The notes: a model not told the origin generated them from the sequence alone. DNA of 64,000 nucleotides from Ectopseudomonas chengduensis (GCF_900102635.1 NZ_FMZQ01000002.1:124001-188000), one strand, 5' to 3'; counted from the first letter of the stretch, positions 26,482-36,564 are shown. Made by a program: numbers and translations.

Positions 26482-29118
26482 ATGGCGGAAATCGATGCGC
26501 GCCTGCGTGAAGAGGTGCACCTGCTTGGCGAGCTGCTCGGGCATACCATCAGCACCCAGTTGGGCGACGAGTTTCTCGACAAGATCGAACGCATACGCAA
26601 GTCGGCCAAGGCCGGTCGTCGCGGCTCTGCCGCGGGTGCCGAGCAGTTGACCAGCACCTTGGGGGACCTGGGTGACGATGAACTGCTGCCGGTGGCACGG
26701 GCCTTCAATCAGTTTCTCAACCTGGCCAACATCGCCGAGCAGCAGCACCGTGTGCGCCGTCGCCGTGCTGGTGAGCCCGAGCCATTCGAGTTGCGCGTGC
26801 TCGACGAACTGCTTGAGCGCCTGCTCGCCGCCGGGCAGGGCAGCGATGAACTGGCGCGGCAACTGGGGCGTCTGGACATCGAACTGGTGCTGACTGCACA
26901 CCCCACCGAAGTGGCGCGGCGTACGCTGATCCAGAAATACGATGCTATCGCCGCGCAGCTGACGGCACTGGATCACAGCGATCTGTTGCCAACAGAACGT
27001 GAACGCATCGCCCAGCGCCTGCAGCGGCTGATCGCCGAGGCCTGGCACACCGAGGAAATCCGTCGTAGCCGGCCCAGCCCGGTGGACGAAGCCAAGTGGG
27101 GTTTCGCTGTCATCGAGCATTCGCTATGGCAGGCCGTGCCGCAGTTCCTGCGTCGTGCCGATCAGAGCTTGCAGGCCGCCACCGGTCTGCGTCTGCCGCT
27201 GGAGGCTGCGCCGATTCGTTTTGCCTCGTGGATGGGCGGCGACCGTGACGGCAACCCCAATGTCACCGCGCGCGTGACCCGTGAGGTGTTGCTGCTGGCG
27301 CGCTGGATGGCCGCCGATCTCTATCTGCGCGACGTCGACAATCTGGCCGCGGAACTGTCCATGCAGCAGGCCAGTGACGAACTGCGCGCGCAGGTGGGCG
27401 ACAGTGCCGAACCGTACCGTGCCTTGCTCAAGCAACTGCGCGAGCGCCTGCGCGAAACGCGTAGCTGGGCGCAGCAGGCCCTCAGCGCCGATGTGGCGCC
27501 GAGTACTGCAGTGCTGCGCGACAACCATGAGCTGCTGGCACCGCTGCAGCTCTGCTACCAGTCGCTGCATGCCTGCGGCATGGGTGTGATTGCCGATGGT
27601 CCGTTGCTCGATTGCCTGCGCCGGGCAGCCACCTTTGGTCTGTTTCTGGTACGCCTCGATGTTCGTCAGGATTCCTCCCGGCACGCTGCGGCGATGTCGG
27701 AAATCACCGATTATCTCGGCCTCGGTCGCTACGCCGAATGGGATGAGGAGGCGCGCCTCAGTTTTCTCCAGCGCGAGCTGGATAACCGCCGGCCACTGCT
27801 GCCGAACGACTATCGTCCCTCGGCCGATACTGCCGAGGTGCTCGCCACCTGTCGTGAGGTGGCTGCCGCTCCCGCCGCATCGCTGGGCTCCTACGTGATC
27901 TCCATGGCCGGTGCTGCCTCCGACGTGCTGGCCGTGCAACTGCTGCTGAAAGAGGCCGGGTTGCGCCGGCCGATGCGGGTGGTGCCACTTTTTGAAACCC
28001 TGGCCGATCTGGACCACGCCGGGCCGGTTATCGACCGGCTGCTGGGGTTGCCCGGCTATCGCGCGCGCCTGCATGGCCCGCAGGAAGTGATGATCGGTTA
28101 TTCCGATTCGGCCAAGGACGCCGGTACAACCGCCGCAGCCTGGGCGCAGTACCGCGCCCAGGAGGAACTGGTGCGTCTGTGTCGCGAGCATCAGGTCGAA
28201 CTGCTGCTGTTCCATGGTCGCGGTGGCACCGTTGGCCGTGGCGGTGGCCCTGCTCACGCGGCCATTCTGTCGCAACCCCCGGGATCGGTGGCGGGGCGTT
28301 TCCGCACCACCGAGCAGGGGGAAATGATCCGCTTCAAGTTCGGCCTGCCGGATATCGCCGAACAGAATCTCAACCTCTATCTGGCCGCGGTGCTGGAAGC
28401 CACGCTGCTGCCGCCACCGGCGCCGGAGCCAAGCTGGCGGGCGATGATGGACCGCCTCGCCGACGTCGGCGTGAAGGCCTATCGCGGCGTGGTGCGCGAG
28501 CATCCGCAGTTCGTCGAGTATTTCCGCCAGGCCACGCCGGAGCAGGAGCTCGGCCGCTTGCCGCTGGGCAGTCGCCCGGCCAAACGGCGCGAAGGCGGCG
28601 TGGAGAGCCTGCGGGCGATTCCGTGGATCTTCGCCTGGACCCAGACGCGACTGATGCTGCCGGCCTGGCTCGGCTGGGAGCAGGCCCTGGGACAAGCCCT
28701 GCAAGGTGGTGATGCTGAGCTGCTGAAAAGCATGCGCGAGCAATGGCCGTTCTTTCGCACCCGCATCGACATGCTGGAAATGGTCCTGACCAAAGCGGAC
28801 GCCAATATCGCTGCCCTGTATGACGAGCGCCTGGTCGAACCGTCGCTGCAGGCGCTGGGTGCGCAGTTACGCGACCTATTGTCGCAGGCGTGTGCTGCCG
28901 TGCTGGAACTGACTGGCCAGTCGCGCCTGCTCGCACATAATCAGGAAACCCTGGAATCGATCAGCGTGCGCAACACCTACCTCGACCCGCTGCATCTGTT
29001 GCAGGCCGAGCTGTTGGCGCGCTGCCGACAACGTGAACAGGCGCCGGAGAGCCCTCTGGAGCAGGCGCTGCTGGTCAGCGTGGCGGGTATTGCAGCGGGC
29101 TTGCGCAACACCGGCTGA
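26482..29118 (+). CDS. ppc: Phosphoenolpyruvate carboxylase
   Basis: An 878-residue cytoplasmic enzyme that adds bicarbonate to PEP to give oxaloacetate, refilling the TCA cycle. Signatures: [13 protein letters not shown] (catalytic His), [26 protein letters not shown] near the catalytic centre, and [19 protein letters not shown]. The C-terminus ends LRNTG, the family's allosteric aspartate-binding end. The start is ATG 26482 behind AAGGAG at 26470; the frame runs upstream without a ribosome site. Confidence 0.97.
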   Translation: MAEIDARLREEVHLLGELLGHTISTQLGDEFLDKIERIRKSAKAGRRGSAAGAEQLTSTLGDLGDDELLPVARAFNQFLNLANIAEQQHRVRRRRAGEPEPFELRVLDELLERLLAAGQGSDELARQLGRLDIELVLTAHPTEVARRTLIQKYDAIAAQLTALDHSDLLPTERERIAQRLQRLIAEAWHTEEIRRSRPSPVDEAKWGFAVIEHSLWQAVPQFLRRADQSLQAATGLRLPLEAAPIRFASWMGGDRDGNPNVTARVTREVLLLARWMAADLYLRDVDNLAAELSMQQASDELRAQVGDSAEPYRALLKQLRERLRETRSWAQQALSADVAPSTAVLRDNHELLAPLQLCYQSLHACGMGVIADGPLLDCLRRAATFGLFLVRLDVRQDSSRHAAAMSEITDYLGLGRYAEWDEEARLSFLQRELDNRRPLLPNDYRPSADTAEVLATCREVAAAPAASLGSYVISMAGAASDVLAVQLLLKEAGLRRPMRVVPLFETLADLDHAGPVIDRLLGLPGYRARLHGPQEVMIGYSDSAKDAGTTAAAWAQYRAQEELVRLCREHQVELLLFHGRGGTVGRGGGPAHAAILSQPPGSVAGRFRTTEQGEMIRFKFGLPDIAEQNLNLYLAAVLEATLLPPPAPEPSWRAMMDRLADVGVKAYRGVVREHPQFVEYFRQATPEQELGRLPLGSRPAKRREGGVESLRAIPWIFAWTQTRLMLPAWLGWEQALGQALQGGDAELLKSMREQWPFFRTRIDMLEMVLTKADANIAALYDERLVEPSLQALGAQLRDLLSQACAAVLELTGQSRLLAHNQETLESISVRNTYLDPLHLLQAELLARCRQREQAPESPLEQALLVSVAGIAAGLRNTG

Positions 29119-29323
29119 GGGCGGCAGTGCGCTGGCAGATAGCTGCCTGAGCTGCGCCGCGTAGCAGGTCCAGGCCGTCGCGAGGAGGGTTTTTATCCGA
29201 CTTTTGGCGGCTTGTGCGCCTGGGGTGCGCTGTGTATCTTGAGCAGCCTTTTGGCCGCTACGGCTGCCGCACTACATTCAAGAGATTGGCCCCACGAGGC
29301 GAGTCCGACCGATTACTACATAA

Positions 29324-29989
<666 letters not shown>

Positions 29990-30015
29990 GTCCAGATCGC
30001 CCGTTGTCATCGCAG

Positions 30016-30044
30016 CAAGGCCCCGCAAGGGGCCTTGTTCGTTT
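30016..30044 (+). terminator. Terminator after adk
   Basis: Stem CAAGGCCCC-GCAA-GGGGCCTTG followed by TTCGTTT, 27 bases after the adk stop. Confidence 0.85.
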
Positions 30045-30169
30045 ATGGAACCTGATACGTTCAGGTCGCTCTCAAGCATGGCTGGGCAATGCGTGCCGGC
30101 TAGTATCGACGATGCAGCCTCCGGTCTGCGCCGGGGTGTGTCGATAACCTATAAGGAAGAGGGCATTCA

Positions 30170-30931
30170 ATGACCGAGAAACGCATCTGGCTGGGCCTTG
30201 CGGTATCGCTGCTGGCTACTCCGCTGGCATTTGCCGACACCGCGACGGATTGTTCCGTCGCCGAGTTCACCATGGGCCTGCGCTTTCAGCAGCAGTCGGC
30301 GGAAATCCAGGCGCTGCAGTTGCAGGCCTACAACATCGCCACGGAAAAGCTCGACAAGGCCGTGGCGGCGGCGAAGGATCCATCGAAGCTGGCCATCGTC
30401 ACCGACCTCGATGAAACCGTGATCGACAACAGCGCGCTGCTGGCGCGCGATCTGGCCAACTGTCACCAGTACGACGCCTGGGACACCTGGCTGCCCTGGG
30501 AGCGTGACGGCACGCCCGAGCTGATCCCCGGTGCGAAGAAATTCCTCGAGCACGCCGACAAGCTCGGCGTGACCATTCGCTACATCTCCGACCGCGCCGA
30601 CGAGCAGAAGAAGTACACCCTGGCCACCCTGAGCAAGCTGGGCCTGCCGCAGGTATCGGAGGAGAGCGTTCTGCTGCTCGGGCCGCCCAAGGTCGAGCGC
30701 CGCGCCATCGTCAGCGCCGGTCATCAGATCATCATGCTGCTGGGCGACACGCTGCATGATTTCGACGCACGTTTTCGCAAGACACCGCTCGACGCGCAGC
30801 GCAAGACTGTCGCCGAAGAGTCGGACAAGTGGGGCGTCGAGTGGATCGTGTTCCCCAATGCTGGCTACGGCACCTGGTCCAAGGCGCCGCTCAAAGGCTG
30901 GGAGGCCGAGACGGTGGTCGAGCCCTGGTAA
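30170..30931 (+). CDS. Class C (e(P4)-type) acid phosphatase, HAD superfamily
   Basis: A 253-residue secreted phosphatase. The signal peptide RIWLGLAVSLLATPLAFA ends in AFAD with no Cys, so unlike Haemophilus e(P4) it should be a soluble periplasmic enzyme rather than a lipoprotein. HAD motifs: VTDLDETVIDNS (nucleophile D79, acid/base D81), YISDRAD, and LLGDTLHDFD. The family hydrolyses nucleotides such as NMN or 5'-AMP. Ribosome site AAGGAAGAG precedes the ATG. Its TAA stop (30929-30931) doubles as one copy of the target duplication of the adjacent MITE-like element. Confidence 0.88.
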   Translation: MTEKRIWLGLAVSLLATPLAFADTATDCSVAEFTMGLRFQQQSAEIQALQLQAYNIATEKLDKAVAAAKDPSKLAIVTDLDETVIDNSALLARDLANCHQYDAWDTWLPWERDGTPELIPGAKKFLEHADKLGVTIRYISDRADEQKKYTLATLSKLGLPQVSEESVLLLGPPKVERRAIVSAGHQIIMLLGDTLHDFDARFRKTPLDAQRKTVAEESDKWGVEWIVFPNAGYGTWSKAPLKGWEAETVVEPW

Positions 30932-31197
30932 GAGCCTGTTCAAAGTCTGCTGCGCGTCGGACCTGCCGCGTTAAATACAGGCTCGGACCGTGACTTGTCA
31001 CTGAACGTCCACAGGACGGCCCGCAGGGCGAGCGCAGCGAGTAATGCTCATGTACAAAAGTACAGTCGAACGCGACCCCGGTCGTTCCTCGCCTGTTTGA
31101 TTCGCTGGCGCTCGCCCTTCGGGCCAGCCTTCGGCTGTTACTCCCGTTGGTCGTTGCGCCTTGCATTGCTCTAGCTCGCGAGACTTTGAGCAGGCTC
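30932..31197. mobile_element. MITE-like element, 266 bp, with TAA target duplication
   Basis: Ends are 17-bp inverted repeats with one mismatch: GAGCCTGTTCAAAGTCT (30932-30948) and, read inward on the other strand, GAGCCTGCTCAAAGTCT (31181-31197). Both sides are flanked by TAA (30929-30931 and 31198-31200). There is no transposase frame, only short structured sequence. The form (GAG-type ends, 3-bp TNA duplication) fits a non-autonomous relative of an IS5-group element; the parent is not in the window. Confidence 0.75.
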
Positions 31198-31262
31198 TAA
31201 GGGCGCCCGTCGGTCGCTCTGCGCAAGCCAGGCGCCGTCATGGCGCTGGAAAAAATGTTGTC

Positions 31263-31289
31263 GAGCCGGTCTAATGCCGGCTCTTTTTT
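31263..31289 (+). terminator. Rho-independent terminator upstream of tsaB
   Basis: Stem GAGCCGG-(7 nt)-CCGGCTC followed by TTTTTT. It is probably the original terminator of the acid phosphatase gene, pushed 270 bases away from its stop by the inserted element. Confidence 0.88.
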
Positions 31290-31308
31290 CTTCAGCTGTC
31301 CGAATGCA

Positions 31309-31992
31309 ATGACCACTCTCCTGGCCCTCGATACCGCCACCGAAGCCTGCTCCGTCGCGCTGATGCACGATGGTCGCGTGCTCAGCCACTACGAAGTCGC
31401 CCCGCGCATGCACGCGCAGCGCCTGTTGCCGATGATTCAGCAACTGCTGGGAGAGGCGGGTATCGCCGCATCGGCGCTGGATGCCATCGCCTTCGGCCGT
31501 GGCCCGGGTGCATTCACCGGTGTGCGCATCGCCATCGGCGTGGTGCAGGGGTTGGCCTTTGCCCTGGATCGACCGGTGCTGCCGGTCTCCAATCTGGCCG
31601 TGTTGGCTCAGCGTGCGCTGCGTGAGCAGGGCGCGACCCAGGTCGCCGCCGCCATCGATGCACGCATGGACGAAGTCTATTGGGGCTGCTACCGCGCCGA
31701 GGCTGGCGAGATGCGTCTGCTCGGTCAGGAGGCAGTGTTGCCGCCGGAGCAAGCCGAGGCGCCGCGTGGCAGCGATGGTGAGTGGTTCGGCGCCGGCACC
31801 GGTTGGGGCACCTTCGCCGCGCGTATCGCCCTCACACCGGTGAGCATGGATGGCAGCATGCTGCCGCACGCCGAAGACCTGCTGACTCTGGCCCGTTTTG
31901 CCTGGGCGCGTGGCGAGGCGTTGCCGGCCGATCAGGCGCAGCCGGTGTACCTGCGTGACCAGGTCGCCACGCCGAAAGCACCGCCGGCATGA
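31309..31992 (+). CDS. tsaB: tRNA threonylcarbamoyladenosine biosynthesis protein TsaB
   Basis: A 227-residue ASKHA-fold protein that pairs with TsaD in the N6-threonylcarbamoyl modification of A37 in ANN-decoding tRNAs. Signatures: LLALDTATEACSVAL at the N-terminus, then FGRGPGAFTGVRIAIGVVQG, and the typical short C-terminal domain ending with QPVYLRDQVA. Start ATG 31309 lies 20 bases after the terminator, so a promoter must overlap it or expression relies on readthrough; I do not see a clear ribosome site. Confidence 0.95.
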   Translation: MTTLLALDTATEACSVALMHDGRVLSHYEVAPRMHAQRLLPMIQQLLGEAGIAASALDAIAFGRGPGAFTGVRIAIGVVQGLAFALDRPVLPVSNLAVLAQRALREQGATQVAAAIDARMDEVYWGCYRAEAGEMRLLGQEAVLPPEQAEAPRGSDGEWFGAGTGWGTFAARIALTPVSMDGSMLPHAEDLLTLARFAWARGEALPADQAQPVYLRDQVATPKAPPA

Positions 31993-32105
31993 CAACTGGT
32001 CGGATGCTTGGCGCCAAGAACTCTTCGGCATTTGCCAAGGACGCAGCCCGCCGCTACATTGCCAGCACTGTCCCTTGTTCAGCCGAGCCCACCGAGCAGC
32101 CCTAG

Positions 32106-32450
32106 ATGCGGATCGACGGTTACTTACCTTCCTACTCGCCAGATCGTGGCCCCCGTTCGGGGACTGCGGTCACGCCCTATCGCGAGGCGCAGCGGGAGGT
32201 CGAGGCCCAGCGTGAACAACCGGCTGCCCCAGCCAGCAGCCAGGGGCTGGAGCAGGCGCCGCAGATTCGCCGCGTACAGGCCAGCAGCAGTAACACCGAC
32301 AGCCTGCCGACCCGTTCGCAGGATCTCGGTTATCAACAGCCTGCGCTGAGCAACCGTGCTGCACAGGCGTTGGCCAGCTACAGCACCACCGCCGCTTACG
32401 CCAGCGAGTACGATGCGCAGGAAGTGCTCGGGCTCGATCTCTACGCGTAA
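32106..32450 (+). CDS. Small conserved hypothetical protein
   Basis: A 114-residue hydrophilic protein, disordered-looking and rich in Gln, Ser, Ala and Arg (REAQREVEAQREQPAAPASS). The conserved-looking part is the C-terminus, SNRAAQALASYSTTAAYASE then AQEVLGLDLYA. No signal peptide or membrane segment. Proteins of this kind occur between tsaB and the DUF72 gene in other pseudomonads (from memory). Function unknown. Confidence 0.7.
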   Translation: MRIDGYLPSYSPDRGPRSGTAVTPYREAQREVEAQREQPAAPASSQGLEQAPQIRRVQASSSNTDSLPTRSQDLGYQQPALSNRAAQALASYSTTAAYASEYDAQEVLGLDLYA

Positions 32451-32492
32451 CCCCGTTTCACACCCTCTCAGCCAGGCCCGCTAAACCGATTG

Positions 32493-33362
32493 ATGAGCGC
32501 TGCGCTTCCCTATTACCTTGGTTGTCCGTCCTGGAGCGAAGCGGCCTGGCGCGCCACGCTGTATCCGCAGGATACCCGGCCAACCGAGTTTCTCAGCCGC
32601 TACACCGAGGTGTTCAACGCGGTGGAAGGCAACACCACGTTCTATGCCTGGCCCAGCGAGCAAACGGTGGCGCGCTGGGCGCAGGTCATGCCGGCGCACT
32701 TTCGTTTCTGCGCCAAGTTGCCGCGAGACATCAGCCATAGCGAGGATCTTTGCCAGCAACTGGATGAGGTCACGCAGTTTCGCCAGTTGCTGGCGCCGCT
32801 CGGCGAACGGGTAGCGCCTTACTGGCTGCAACTGCCGGCCAGCTTCGGACCATCGCGGTTGGCGGAGCTGGCGGCGTTCATCGAGCAATGGGGTGACTGG
32901 CCGCTGGCGATAGAGGTGCGCCACCCGGAATTCTTCGCCAAGGGCGATGCCGAGCGTATGCTCAATCGCCTGCTGCACGAGCGTGGTATCGAGCGCATCT
33001 GCCTGGATTCGCGCGCGCTGTTCAGCTGCGACTCGCAGGAGCCCGCCGTGCTGCATGCGCAAGCCAAGAAGCCGCGTCTGCCGACTCGGCCTACCGCGTT
33101 CAGTCAGGGCCCGCAGTTGCGCTTCATCGGCCACCCCGAGTTGCTGGCTAACGACCCTTTCATGCTGCCCTGGCTGGACAAGGTCGCCGGCTGGATCGAG
33201 CAGGGACTGTCTCCCTACGTATTCGCTCATACCTCGGATAACCGCCTGGCACCGGAGCTGGCGCGGCGTTTTCATGAGCAGCTGATGCAGCGCCTGCCTG
33301 GCTTGCCCGAACTGCCTGTGTTGCAGATTGAACCGGAACTGGAGCAGCTTGGCTTACTCTGA
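32493..33362 (+). CDS. DUF72 family TIM-barrel protein
   Basis: A 289-residue soluble protein with the DUF72 pattern: YYLGCPSWSEAAWRATLYP, FNAVEGNTTFYAWPSEQTVARW, FRFCAKLPRDISH, and a late PYVFAHTSDN. The family is a TIM barrel related to YecE with unknown activity. The ATG at 32493 follows a TTG alternative start by one codon. The next gene begins 12 bases after its stop, so they are probably cotranscribed. Confidence 0.88.
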   Translation: MSAALPYYLGCPSWSEAAWRATLYPQDTRPTEFLSRYTEVFNAVEGNTTFYAWPSEQTVARWAQVMPAHFRFCAKLPRDISHSEDLCQQLDEVTQFRQLLAPLGERVAPYWLQLPASFGPSRLAELAAFIEQWGDWPLAIEVRHPEFFAKGDAERMLNRLLHERGIERICLDSRALFSCDSQEPAVLHAQAKKPRLPTRPTAFSQGPQLRFIGHPELLANDPFMLPWLDKVAGWIEQGLSPYVFAHTSDNRLAPELARRFHEQLMQRLPGLPELPVLQIEPELEQLGLL

Positions 33363-33374
33363 TGGAGCATGGAT

Positions 33375-34076
33375 ATGCTGATACGGATAATCGGCCGTTT
33401 GCTGTTTCTCTCCTTGCTGCTGGGCGCAGCGCTGCTGATGGCGCTGTGGCGTGGCTGGTTGGAGGTGGCGCCGCGTTTCAACCCCTGGGCGCCGCTGGAT
33501 GTGCGAGAGACGCCGAACCTGCTGACCCCCTTCAAGCTCTGGCGTCTGGGTGACGATCGCGAGTTGTGCGACCTGGCTCTGGCGACGTCCGGGCTGCGTT
33601 TTACCCGTCTGGCCGACAGCACGCCGCACCCCGGTTGCCCGGTGGAAAACGCCGTGCGCATCCAGGGCGCCAACGTTGGCCTGAGCAGCAGCTTCATGGC
33701 CACCTGCCCGCTGGCGGTGAGTTTCGCCCTGTTCGAGCGACATGGCTTGCAGCCCGCTGCGCAGGCGGTATTCGGCCAGCCGGTGACCCGCGTCGAGCAT
33801 GTCGGCAGCTTCGCCTGTCGCAGCATTGCCGGCAGCCAGCGGCCCAGCCAGCATTCCTATGCCAACGCGCTGGATATGGTCGGCTTCCGTCTGCGCGACG
33901 GCCAGCACATCAGCGTGCTGCGCGACTGGCCGGCGCAGGGCGACAAGGCGCGCTTTCTGCGTATGGTGCAGGAAGCGGCCTGTGACAGCTTCAACGTCAC
34001 CCTGGGCCCGGAATACAACACTGCACACCGCGACCACTTTCACGTGGATATGGGCATGTGGCGGATGTGCCGCTGA
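33375..34076 (+). CDS. Extensin-like (LAS/M15-type fold) membrane-anchored protein
   Basis: A 233-residue protein with an N-terminal anchor (LLFLSLLLGAALLMALW) and a periplasmic extensin-like C-terminal domain with seven Cys. Zinc-peptidase-like residues are in place: H160 and D167 (QHSYANALD) and H221/H223 (RDHFHVD), the HxxxxxxD and HxH pattern of M15 D-Ala-D-Ala peptidases. A role in cell-wall trimming is therefore plausible but unproven. Start ATG 33375 is seven bases after GGAG; ATG 33369 is too close to it. Confidence 0.8.
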   Translation: MLIRIIGRLLFLSLLLGAALLMALWRGWLEVAPRFNPWAPLDVRETPNLLTPFKLWRLGDDRELCDLALATSGLRFTRLADSTPHPGCPVENAVRIQGANVGLSSSFMATCPLAVSFALFERHGLQPAAQAVFGQPVTRVEHVGSFACRSIAGSQRPSQHSYANALDMVGFRLRDGQHISVLRDWPAQGDKARFLRMVQEAACDSFNVTLGPEYNTAHRDHFHVDMGMWRMCR

Positions 34077-34090
34077 GGCGCTTACGATCC

Positions 34091-34143
34091 GTAGGGCGGG
34101 TGCAACCCGCCATAGCGCCAATGGCGGTTTGCATCCGCCCTAT
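34091..34143. repeat. GTAGGGCGGGTGCAACCCGCC inverted repeat
   Basis: Arms 34091-34113 and 34121-34143 are complementary with three mismatches, loop AGCGCCA. Belongs to the same family as the single arm at 43301-43323. It sits between the convergent ends of the extensin-like gene and the EF-hand-like gene and may serve both as terminator. Confidence 0.8.
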
Positions 34144-34167
34144 GGCAACGAAAAAGCTTCGCCATCC

Positions 34168-34935
34168 CTAGCGCTTGGCCAACAGCAGATCGGCCGCCTG
34201 CCCGCTGCGCCCATCGGCGAACTCGAATCGTCCCAACTGGGCGATCTGGTCGTAAGCACCCAGGGCGATGCTGACGTCACGGGCGCGCAGGTCGATGGCG
34301 CTGACGCCTGCTTCGCCGAGTGTCTGCAACTGCTGGCGGCCCTGGGCATCGAAACGCAGCAGGCGCAGCTGGTCGAATACCGCATCGGCCGCATCGATAC
34401 GGCCGTCGCCGTTGTCGTCGAAGCGCGCTAGTTCGGCGAAGCCATTGGCAGCGCCATGCTGATCGCCGAACAGCTCGCGGCCATCGTCGATACGCCCGTT
34501 GCCGTTACGATCCAGCGCCAGCAGCGCATCGTCACCGGTGGGTACGCTGATCGAGTCCATGCGTCCGTCGGCATCCAGATCGAAGCGCACGGGGCGGCCA
34601 AGACCGCTGGTGGAGAAGCCGTTGTCAGCCATATCCAGTACCAGCGGATCGACCTGCTGAGGCGCCTGGCCCAGGCTGACATTCAGTTCCAGGCCGCGTT
34701 GATCGATTACCGCCTGGCTGACCACGGCGGCGCTGGTGGACACGGCAGGTGGCTCGGCGGTTTCCCGCAGCTCACGAGCGATCTCGCCGGGTTTCTGCTC
34801 GTCTTCGATACCCAGAGTGCGGCGCAGAATCTGATAGTTGATGGATTCGTGCGTCGCGCGGTCGAGTTCGTCATCGAGAGGACGAGCGTTGGCAGGGCTG
34901 CTACTAGGACGTGGGGCGGAGAGGGCGTCAAACAT
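34168..34935 (-). CDS. EF-hand-like calcium-binding hypothetical protein
   Basis: A 255-residue soluble protein, start ATG 34935. The first ~110 residues are disordered and helical (ELDRATHESINYQILRRTLG); the rest has three calcium loops of the DxDxDG type: DLDADGRMD, DRNGNGRIDDGRELFG and DDNGDGRIDAADAVF, after the typical LVLDMADNGFSTSG. This layout is common at the ends of type I secreted proteins and phytase-like calcium proteins, yet neither a signal peptide nor RTX repeats are present. It may be an intracellular calcium sensor or leave through an unrecognised route. Confidence 0.8.
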   Translation of the reverse strand: MFDALSAPRPSSSPANARPLDDELDRATHESINYQILRRTLGIEDEQKPGEIARELRETAEPPAVSTSAAVVSQAVIDQRGLELNVSLGQAPQQVDPLVLDMADNGFSTSGLGRPVRFDLDADGRMDSISVPTGDDALLALDRNGNGRIDDGRELFGDQHGAANGFAELARFDDNGDGRIDAADAVFDQLRLLRFDAQGRQQLQTLGEAGVSAIDLRARDVSIALGAYDQIAQLGRFEFADGRSGQAADLLLAKR

Positions 34936-35041
34936 GTTCACTCTCGATGCGGCTGTCGGCGGCCGGGTCTGGCAGAATGCCGCTTCTTCGATATCGGCCG
35001 TGTGGCCGGTGCTTTGAGTGATTTTTGAGCAGAACGAGCCA

Positions 35042-35833
35042 ATGACCGACGAGCGGCACAACGCCAGCATCCGTATCCAAGCCTTGCATCCTCAGTACGC
35101 CGAAGCGGCTGCTCAATGGGCATCGCGCCTGGACTTGAGGCAAGACGGCGAGACCGAGTTCGCCCTGCAACTGGGCGACGACGGGCTGCAACTGGTCGAG
35201 CTGGGCGACAAGGCGCCTGGCCCGGTACGGGTGGATTTCGTCGAGGGGGCGGCGGCGCATCGCCGCCAGTTCGGCGGCGGCAGTGGGCAGATGATCGCCA
35301 AGGCGGTGGGGGTGCAGTCGGGCATTCGGCCACGGATTCTCGATGCGACCGCGGGGCTGGGGCGTGACTCGTTCGTGCTGGCCAGCCTGGGCTGCGAGAT
35401 GACCCTGATCGAGCGCCAGCCGCTGGTGGCGGCGTTGCTGGAGGACGGCCTGCAGCGTGCGGCACTGAACCTCGATGTGGCACCCATCGTGGCGCGCATG
35501 CGCCTGCTTACCGGTAACGCCATCGAGCTGATGCGCAGTTGGCAAGGGGAGGCGCCACAGGTGATCTACCTCGATCCGATGTTCCCGCATCGCGACAAGA
35601 GTGCGCTGGTGAAGAAGGAAATGCGCCTGTTCCGCCCGTTTGTCGGCGATGACCTGGATGCGCCGGCGTTGCTCGAAGCGGCGCTGGCGCTGGCCACTCA
35701 CCGCGTGGTGGTCAAGCGCCCGCGCAAGGCCCCGGCAATCGAAGCTGGCAAGCCGGGCTATGTGCTGGAGGGTAAATCCAGCCGTTACGACATCTACCCG
35801 AAGAAGAAGCTGGAAGCCGGCGCTCAGGTGTAA
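35042..35833 (+). CDS. rsmJ: 16S rRNA (guanine1516-N2)-methyltransferase
   Basis: A 263-residue methyltransferase. After an N-terminal domain come the SAM-binding [19 protein letters not shown] and the N6/N2-amino catalytic motif [19 protein letters not shown] (DPMF). The family modifies G1516 in helix 45 of 16S rRNA. Start ATG 35042. It is divergent from the EF-hand gene and convergent with the TetR gene (gap 4 bases). Confidence 0.95.
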   Translation: MTDERHNASIRIQALHPQYAEAAAQWASRLDLRQDGETEFALQLGDDGLQLVELGDKAPGPVRVDFVEGAAAHRRQFGGGSGQMIAKAVGVQSGIRPRILDATAGLGRDSFVLASLGCEMTLIERQPLVAALLEDGLQRAALNLDVAPIVARMRLLTGNAIELMRSWQGEAPQVIYLDPMFPHRDKSALVKKEMRLFRPFVGDDLDAPALLEAALALATHRVVVKRPRKAPAIEAGKPGYVLEGKSSRYDIYPKKKLEAGAQV

Positions 35834-35837
35834 GCCG

Positions 35838-36473
35838 TCAGGGTCTGTAGGCGCGCAGAAACAATTGCACCGCATCCTGCACATGATGCTCGGCGGCTTC
35901 ACCTTTCAGCGGTTCGCCACAACCGATCAGCAGGCGAAAGTGCGCGCCGCCCTTGAGCAGGCTGAAGAAGTGATCGGCGGCCAGATGCGGATTATCCAGG
36001 CTCAGTAGACCGCGCTTGGCGGCCTTGTGCAGTAGCACTTCCATCTCTTCCTGCACCCGCTTCGGACCTGCTTCGTAGAACAGCTGCGACAGCTTCGAGC
36101 CCTGGCTGGCCAGGTTCACCATCATCCGGTGCATTTCTACCGATTCGCGACTGTTGACCAGCGCCAGGAAACCACGCGCGATTTCCAGGAGCTGGCTTTC
36201 CAGCGGCACGTTATCCGGCAGTTCGAACAGCAGTTCGGGAAGCTGCTCCTCGCACTTGGCCTTGATCGCCGCAGAGAACAGGGTCTCCTTGTCGGTGAAG
36301 TGGCTGTACACCGTGAGCTTGGAAACCCCAGCCTCTGCGGCGATGGCGTCCATGCTGCTGCCGTCGTAACCGTTGCGCAGGAACAGACTCTTGGCTGCCT
36401 CGAGGATGGCACGACGTTTGGCGGGATCCTTCGGTCGGCCGGGGCCGGAAGGTTGTAACAACTTGTCAGGCAT
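35838..36473 (-). CDS. mexL: TetR family repressor of the adjacent efflux operon (MexL-like)
   Basis: A 211-residue regulator with N-terminal HTH (RRAILEAAKSLFLRNGYDGS, AAEAGVSKLTVYSHFTDKET) and the helical C-terminal TetR_C domain (HHVQDAVQLFLRAY). It is divergent from the mexJK-like pair, exactly as mexL in P. aeruginosa, where MexL represses mexJK and its own gene. The 91-bp spacer contains a candidate operator (36487-36529). The symbol rests on context plus similarity. Confidence 0.8.
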   Translation of the reverse strand: MPDKLLQPSGPGRPKDPAKRRAILEAAKSLFLRNGYDGSSMDAIAAEAGVSKLTVYSHFTDKETLFSAAIKAKCEEQLPELLFELPDNVPLESQLLEIARGFLALVNSRESVEMHRMMVNLASQGSKLSQLFYEAGPKRVQEEMEVLLHKAAKRGLLSLDNPHLAADHFFSLLKGGAHFRLLIGCGEPLKGEAAEHHVQDAVQLFLRAYRP

Positions 36474-36486
36474 TGGCGGATTTTAA

Positions 36487-36529
36487 TACTGGACTGGCGA
36501 GTTTGCTATTTTTACTATACCCGCCAGTA
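36487..36529. promoter_or_regulatory. Candidate operator/promoter region between mexL and mexJ
   Basis: ACTGGCG (36493-36499) is mirrored by CGCCAGT (36522-36528), extended outward by TACTGG (36487) and CCAGTA (36524-36529). The AT-rich centre contains TTGCTA and TACTAT, so promoter elements probably lie inside the operator. This fits TetR-type repression of both divergent genes. Confidence 0.6.
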
Positions 36530-36564
36530 CAAATATTCCAAACCTTCTCTGAAAGGTCTTACAC

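Noticed and set aside
27124..28743. 539-residue minus-strand frame inside ppc
   Set aside because: Shadow of ppc caused by third-position GC; composition rich in His/Gln/Arg/Gly with no motif.
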